A stretch of 64,000 nt of DNA from the NCBI RefSeq assembly GCF_011040385.1, contig NZ_JAAIKB010000002.1:620001-684000 (forward strand), in the 5' to 3' direction. The DNA comes from Falsiroseomonas algicola. Its GTDB lineage: Bacteria > Pseudomonadota > Alphaproteobacteria > Acetobacterales > Acetobacteraceae. The notes under the pieces were generated by a model, which did no database searches, was not told the DNA's origin, and saw only the letters and a program-made list of their open reading frames with translations. Positions 61,616 to 64,000 of the stretch are shown here, one piece after another; the first letter of the stretch is position 1, and every line of letters starts with the position of its first letter. A program made the position numbers and the translations under genes.

Positions 61616-62311
61616 ATGGATCCGCAGGGGAAGGGCGCGACGCGCCGAATCATGCTGGGCCTGGCCGCGTGCCTTCCCCTTGCAGCGCCCGCCATGGCGC
61701 AGGACCGGCCGCCGCCGCGGCCACAATCGGATCTGTGGTTCGATCCGACGCAACTGCCGAGCTTCACCGGCACGGTGGAGCGCTACCTCATCAATCCGCG
61801 TGGCGAGACGGATGCCCTGCTGTTCCGGGAGGGGCCGCAGATCGTCTTTCCGCCCGATGTCGCACAGGCCGTGCGCGATGCGGCGCCGGCTGGGCGGCCC
61901 ATCATCGTGTGGGGCATCCGTGCGCGGCACGCGCCCGTCATCACCATGCTGGCCTTCGCGCCGAATGGCGACAGCGTGCCGGGCGTCGTGGACCGCTTCT
62001 ACTGGCGGCTCGGCGGTCGCAGCGCGGCGGAGCGGGCGGAGCGCATCAGCGTCGCCGGCACGGTGAAGGTGCCCTATTTCGCGCCGCAGGGTGAGATCGC
62101 CGGTGCGATCCTGGATGACGGGACCGTCGTCACGGTGCCGCCCGGTGCCTCCGAAGGGTTGCGCGACCTGCTGCGGCCCGGTGCCCGGCTGGCGGCGGAA
62201 GGGCCCGGCGTAGCCGGAGAGCATGGCCGCGCCCTGGCCGCCGACCGCATCGGCGACACGGCCGAAAACCTGAAGCCCGTCACGGTTCCCGAACCCCAAC
62301 GCAGGCGCTGA
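61616..62311 (+). CDS. Secreted protein of unknown function
   Basis: A 231-residue protein. It has a signal peptide (about 10-29, ending APAMAQ) and a mature part beginning with Pro/Arg-rich text. Two similar beta-rich blocks follow (SFTGTVERYLINPRGETDALLFREGPQIVFPP near 45, and SVAGTVKVPYFAPQGEIAGAILDDGTVVTVPP near 140). Each starts with a G-T-V strand and ends in a V-x-x-P-P. This looks like a duplicated OB-like or small beta-barrel fold. No family recognised. It starts 5 bases after DUF1328 and ends 5 bases before the transporter, so all three may share a transcript. An ATG at 61651 is an alternative start. Confidence 0.65.
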   Translation: MDPQGKGATRRIMLGLAACLPLAAPAMAQDRPPPRPQSDLWFDPTQLPSFTGTVERYLINPRGETDALLFREGPQIVFPPDVAQAVRDAAPAGRPIIVWGIRARHAPVITMLAFAPNGDSVPGVVDRFYWRLGGRSAAERAERISVAGTVKVPYFAPQGEIAGAILDDGTVVTVPPGASEGLRDLLRPGARLAAEGPGVAGEHGRALAADRIGDTAENLKPVTVPEPQRRR

Positions 62312-62316
62312 TACCC

Positions 62317-64000
62317 ATGCCGGATACGACCGAGGCGCAACCCGAGTCCGCGCCGCGGCAGGGTTTTCTCAGGCGCTTCTGGCGCCTGGCGCGCGGCTAC
62401 TATGCCTCGCCGCAGGACCGCAAGCGGGCCTGGCTGCTGACCATCGCGGTGGTCGTGCTGACGCTGGCGCAGATCCTGGTGCAGCTGCGCTTCAACCTCT
62501 GGAATCGTGACTTCTTCAACGCGCTGGAGAATCGCGACCGCGCCGCCTTCTTCGGCGAGATGTGGATGTTCGGCGCGCTGATCCTGGCCGCGATGGTCAC
62601 GGCGGTCGCGCAGCTCTGGGCGCGGCAGGCGCTGATGCTGGATTGGCGGCGATGGCTGGTGCACCGGCTGCAGCAGCGCTGGCTGGAAAGCGGGCGGCAC
62701 TACCAGCTGAACTTCATGCCCGATGCCGCCGACAATCCCGACCAGCGCATCAGCGAGAACACCCGCTGGGCGACGGCGATGGCGGTGGACCTGCTGGTCG
62801 GGCTGCTGGGCTCGATCCTGACGCTGGCGTCGTTCCTCGGCATCCTCTGGACGCTGTCCGGGCCGCTGCACATGGCCTTCGGCGCCAATGAGTTCGAGAT
62901 TCCCGGCTACATGGTCTGGGCGGCGCTGCTCTATGCCACCGTGGGCTCCGTCCTCACCTGGCTGATCGGCGGGCCGATGGTCTCCATCAACATCCGGCGC
63001 AACGAGGCGGAGAGCAACCACCGCTTCGCGCTGATCCGCATGCGGGAGAGCAGCGAGGGCATTGCGCTGATCCGCGGCGAGCCGGATGAGGAGCGCGGGC
63101 TGAAGCGCGCCTTCGGCCAGGTCGCCAACGTGATGAAGGACCTCTACGGCAGCGAGCGCCGGCTGATGTGGCTGACCTCCGCCTATGGCATGGCGGCTGG
63201 CGTGGTGCCGATCCTGGTGGCATCGCCGCGCTACTTCGCCGGCGCCATCACGCTCGGTGTCCTCATGCAGATCACCCAGGCCTTCCTGGAGGTGACGCGC
63301 AGCCTGAACTGGTTCGTCGACAAGTTCCCGATCCTCGCGGATTGGCGCAGCCATGTGGAGCGCGTGGTGGCGCTGGAGGACACTTTCGACGAGGCCGAGG
63401 CGATGGAGGGCGCCGACCGCATCACGGTGAAGGAAGGGCCGGATGAGGAGGGGCGGGAGGTGCTGGCCTTCCGCGACCTGCAGATCGGCCATGCTGACGG
63501 CAATGTCGTGATCCAGGAAGCCAATGCCGAGATCAAGGCCGGCGAGAAGGTGCTGATCGTGGGCGAGAGCGGGACGGGCAAGTCGACGTTGTTCCGCGCC
63601 ATTGCCGGGCTCTGGCCCTGGGGGGCGGGGGAGATCCGCATCCCGCCGCGCGACCGCATGATGTTCATGCCGCAGCGGCCCTACATCCCGCTCGGCTCGC
63701 TGCGCGCCGCGCTGGCCTATCCGGCCGCGCCGAAGAAGTTTCCCGATGCGGCCATGACGGCGGCGCTGGAACGCTGCGGCCTGCCCCACCTGGTGCCGCG
63801 GCTGGAGGAGGAGGATCGCTGGGATCGCGTGCTGTCGCTTGGCGAGCAGCAGCGGCTGGCCTTCGCGCGGCTGCTGCTGCACCGGCCGCGCTGGGTGTTC
63901 CTGGACGAGGCGACCGCCGCGCTCGACGAGGAGAACCAGGACGTGATGATGAACCTGTTCAAGGAGGAACTGGCGGAGAGCGCGCTGGTGTCGATCGGCC
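62317..64000 (+). CDS. ABC transporter, fused membrane and ATPase domains (SbmA/BacA/YddA-like), C-terminus off window
   Basis: The first 561 residues are in the window. The membrane part (about 1-380) has an SbmA/BacA-type start (FWRLARGYYASPQDRKRAWLL), with about six membrane segments and the HYQLNFMPDAADNPDQRISEN loop typical of ABC_membrane_2 proteins. The ATPase has Walker A VGESGTGKST (about 417-426), an atypical signature LSLGEQQRLAFAR (about 507-519) and Walker B WVFLDEATAALD (about 527-538). Related proteins import peptides or export very-long-chain acyl compounds. Substrate unknown. The final C-terminal residues are missing. Confidence 0.87.
   Translation, partial: MPDTTEAQPESAPRQGFLRRFWRLARGYYASPQDRKRAWLLTIAVVVLTLAQILVQLRFNLWNRDFFNALENRDRAAFFGEMWMFGALILAAMVTAVAQLWARQALMLDWRRWLVHRLQQRWLESGRHYQLNFMPDAADNPDQRISENTRWATAMAVDLLVGLLGSILTLASFLGILWTLSGPLHMAFGANEFEIPGYMVWAALLYATVGSVLTWLIGGPMVSINIRRNEAESNHRFALIRMRESSEGIALIRGEPDEERGLKRAFGQVANVMKDLYGSERRLMWLTSAYGMAAGVVPILVASPRYFAGAITLGVLMQITQAFLEVTRSLNWFVDKFPILADWRSHVERVVALEDTFDEAEAMEGADRITVKEGPDEEGREVLAFRDLQIGHADGNVVIQEANAEIKAGEKVLIVGESGTGKSTLFRAIAGLWPWGAGEIRIPPRDRMMFMPQRPYIPLGSLRAALAYPAAPKKFPDAAMTAALERCGLPHLVPRLEEEDRWDRVLSLGEQQRLAFARLLLHRPRWVFLDEATAALDEENQDVMMNLFKEELAESALVSIG

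Overview
The window is a contiguous piece of a GC-rich (about 70% by eye) alphaproteobacterial chromosome. I infer Acetobacteraceae, something Roseomonas-like. The reasons are the gene order of the cell-division/cell-wall cluster, the PhyR-NepR-EcfG general stress response genes (known only from Alphaproteobacteria) and the protein sequences themselves. No insertion sequence, prophage, CRISPR array, tRNA or rRNA gene was found. The window looks like core chromosome, with genes packed tightly and many 4-base start/stop overlaps.

Layout. 1-2477: a partial haloacetate-dehalogenase-like hydrolase, a 3-hydroxyisobutyrate-dehydrogenase-family reductase, a metallo-beta-lactamase-fold hydrolase and a small membrane protein. 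2516-28017 (all minus strand): one long series that reads mraZ-rsmH-ftsL-ftsI-murE-murF-mraY-murD-ftsW-murG-murC-murB-ddl-ftsQ-ftsA-ftsZ, then a terminator-like hairpin, then lpxC-bamD-recN-acetyltransferase-ligA. Upstream of mraZ lies a precise 10-bp-spaced GGGA repeat array that fits an MraZ operator. Next comes the RNase P RNA gene (rnpB, minus strand) with its own promoter and terminator. 28825-31406 (minus): a nucleotidyltransferase-fold protein, an AmpD-like amidase, a TerB/J-domain protein and a MarR-like regulator. The regulator is divergent from a fused hydantoinase/oxoprolinase gene, and a 26-bp palindrome lies between them. 35141-42710: an AsmA-like protein, a soluble multi-PAS transducer, a ribbon-helix-helix protein, fumC, and a VOC/RidA pair. 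43091-46607: an orphan peptide-binding protein, serB and miaA. 46669-51192: ilvB-ilvH-(zinc metallopeptidase)-ilvC, ending in a strong terminator. 51266-54525: a racemase-like protein, a SOUL haem-binding lipoprotein, a small secreted protein, a PuuE-type deacetylase and two tandem paralogues of unknown function. 54556-57439: a 2-hydroxyacid dehydrogenase and leuA, the latter preceded by a leucine-rich leader peptide. 57399-61363: the general stress response locus (sensor kinase with an eroded catalytic domain, nepR, ecfG, a second ECF sigma gene, and divergent phyR). 61446-64000: a DUF1328 membrane peptide with an EcfG-type promoter, a secreted protein and a partial SbmA/YddA-like ABC transporter.

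How the genes fit together. The dcw block makes the lipid-linked peptidoglycan precursor and the divisome. Next to it, lpxC (lipid A) and bamD (outer-membrane protein assembly) supply the outer membrane. The ilv genes and leuA form the branched-chain amino acid route: acetolactate, dihydroxy acid, then isopropylmalate. Leucine control of leuA probably runs through the leader peptide. In the stress locus, phosphorylated PhyR is expected to sequester NepR and free EcfG. The DUF1328 gene just downstream of phyR is a likely direct EcfG target.

Functions are inferred from visible motifs and family knowledge; no database search was run. The observations most worth following are the leucine attenuator, the MraZ boxes, the stress locus with two sigma genes and a degenerate kinase, the MarR-hydantoinase palindrome, and the proline/alanine-rich tails on both FtsL and FtsI.
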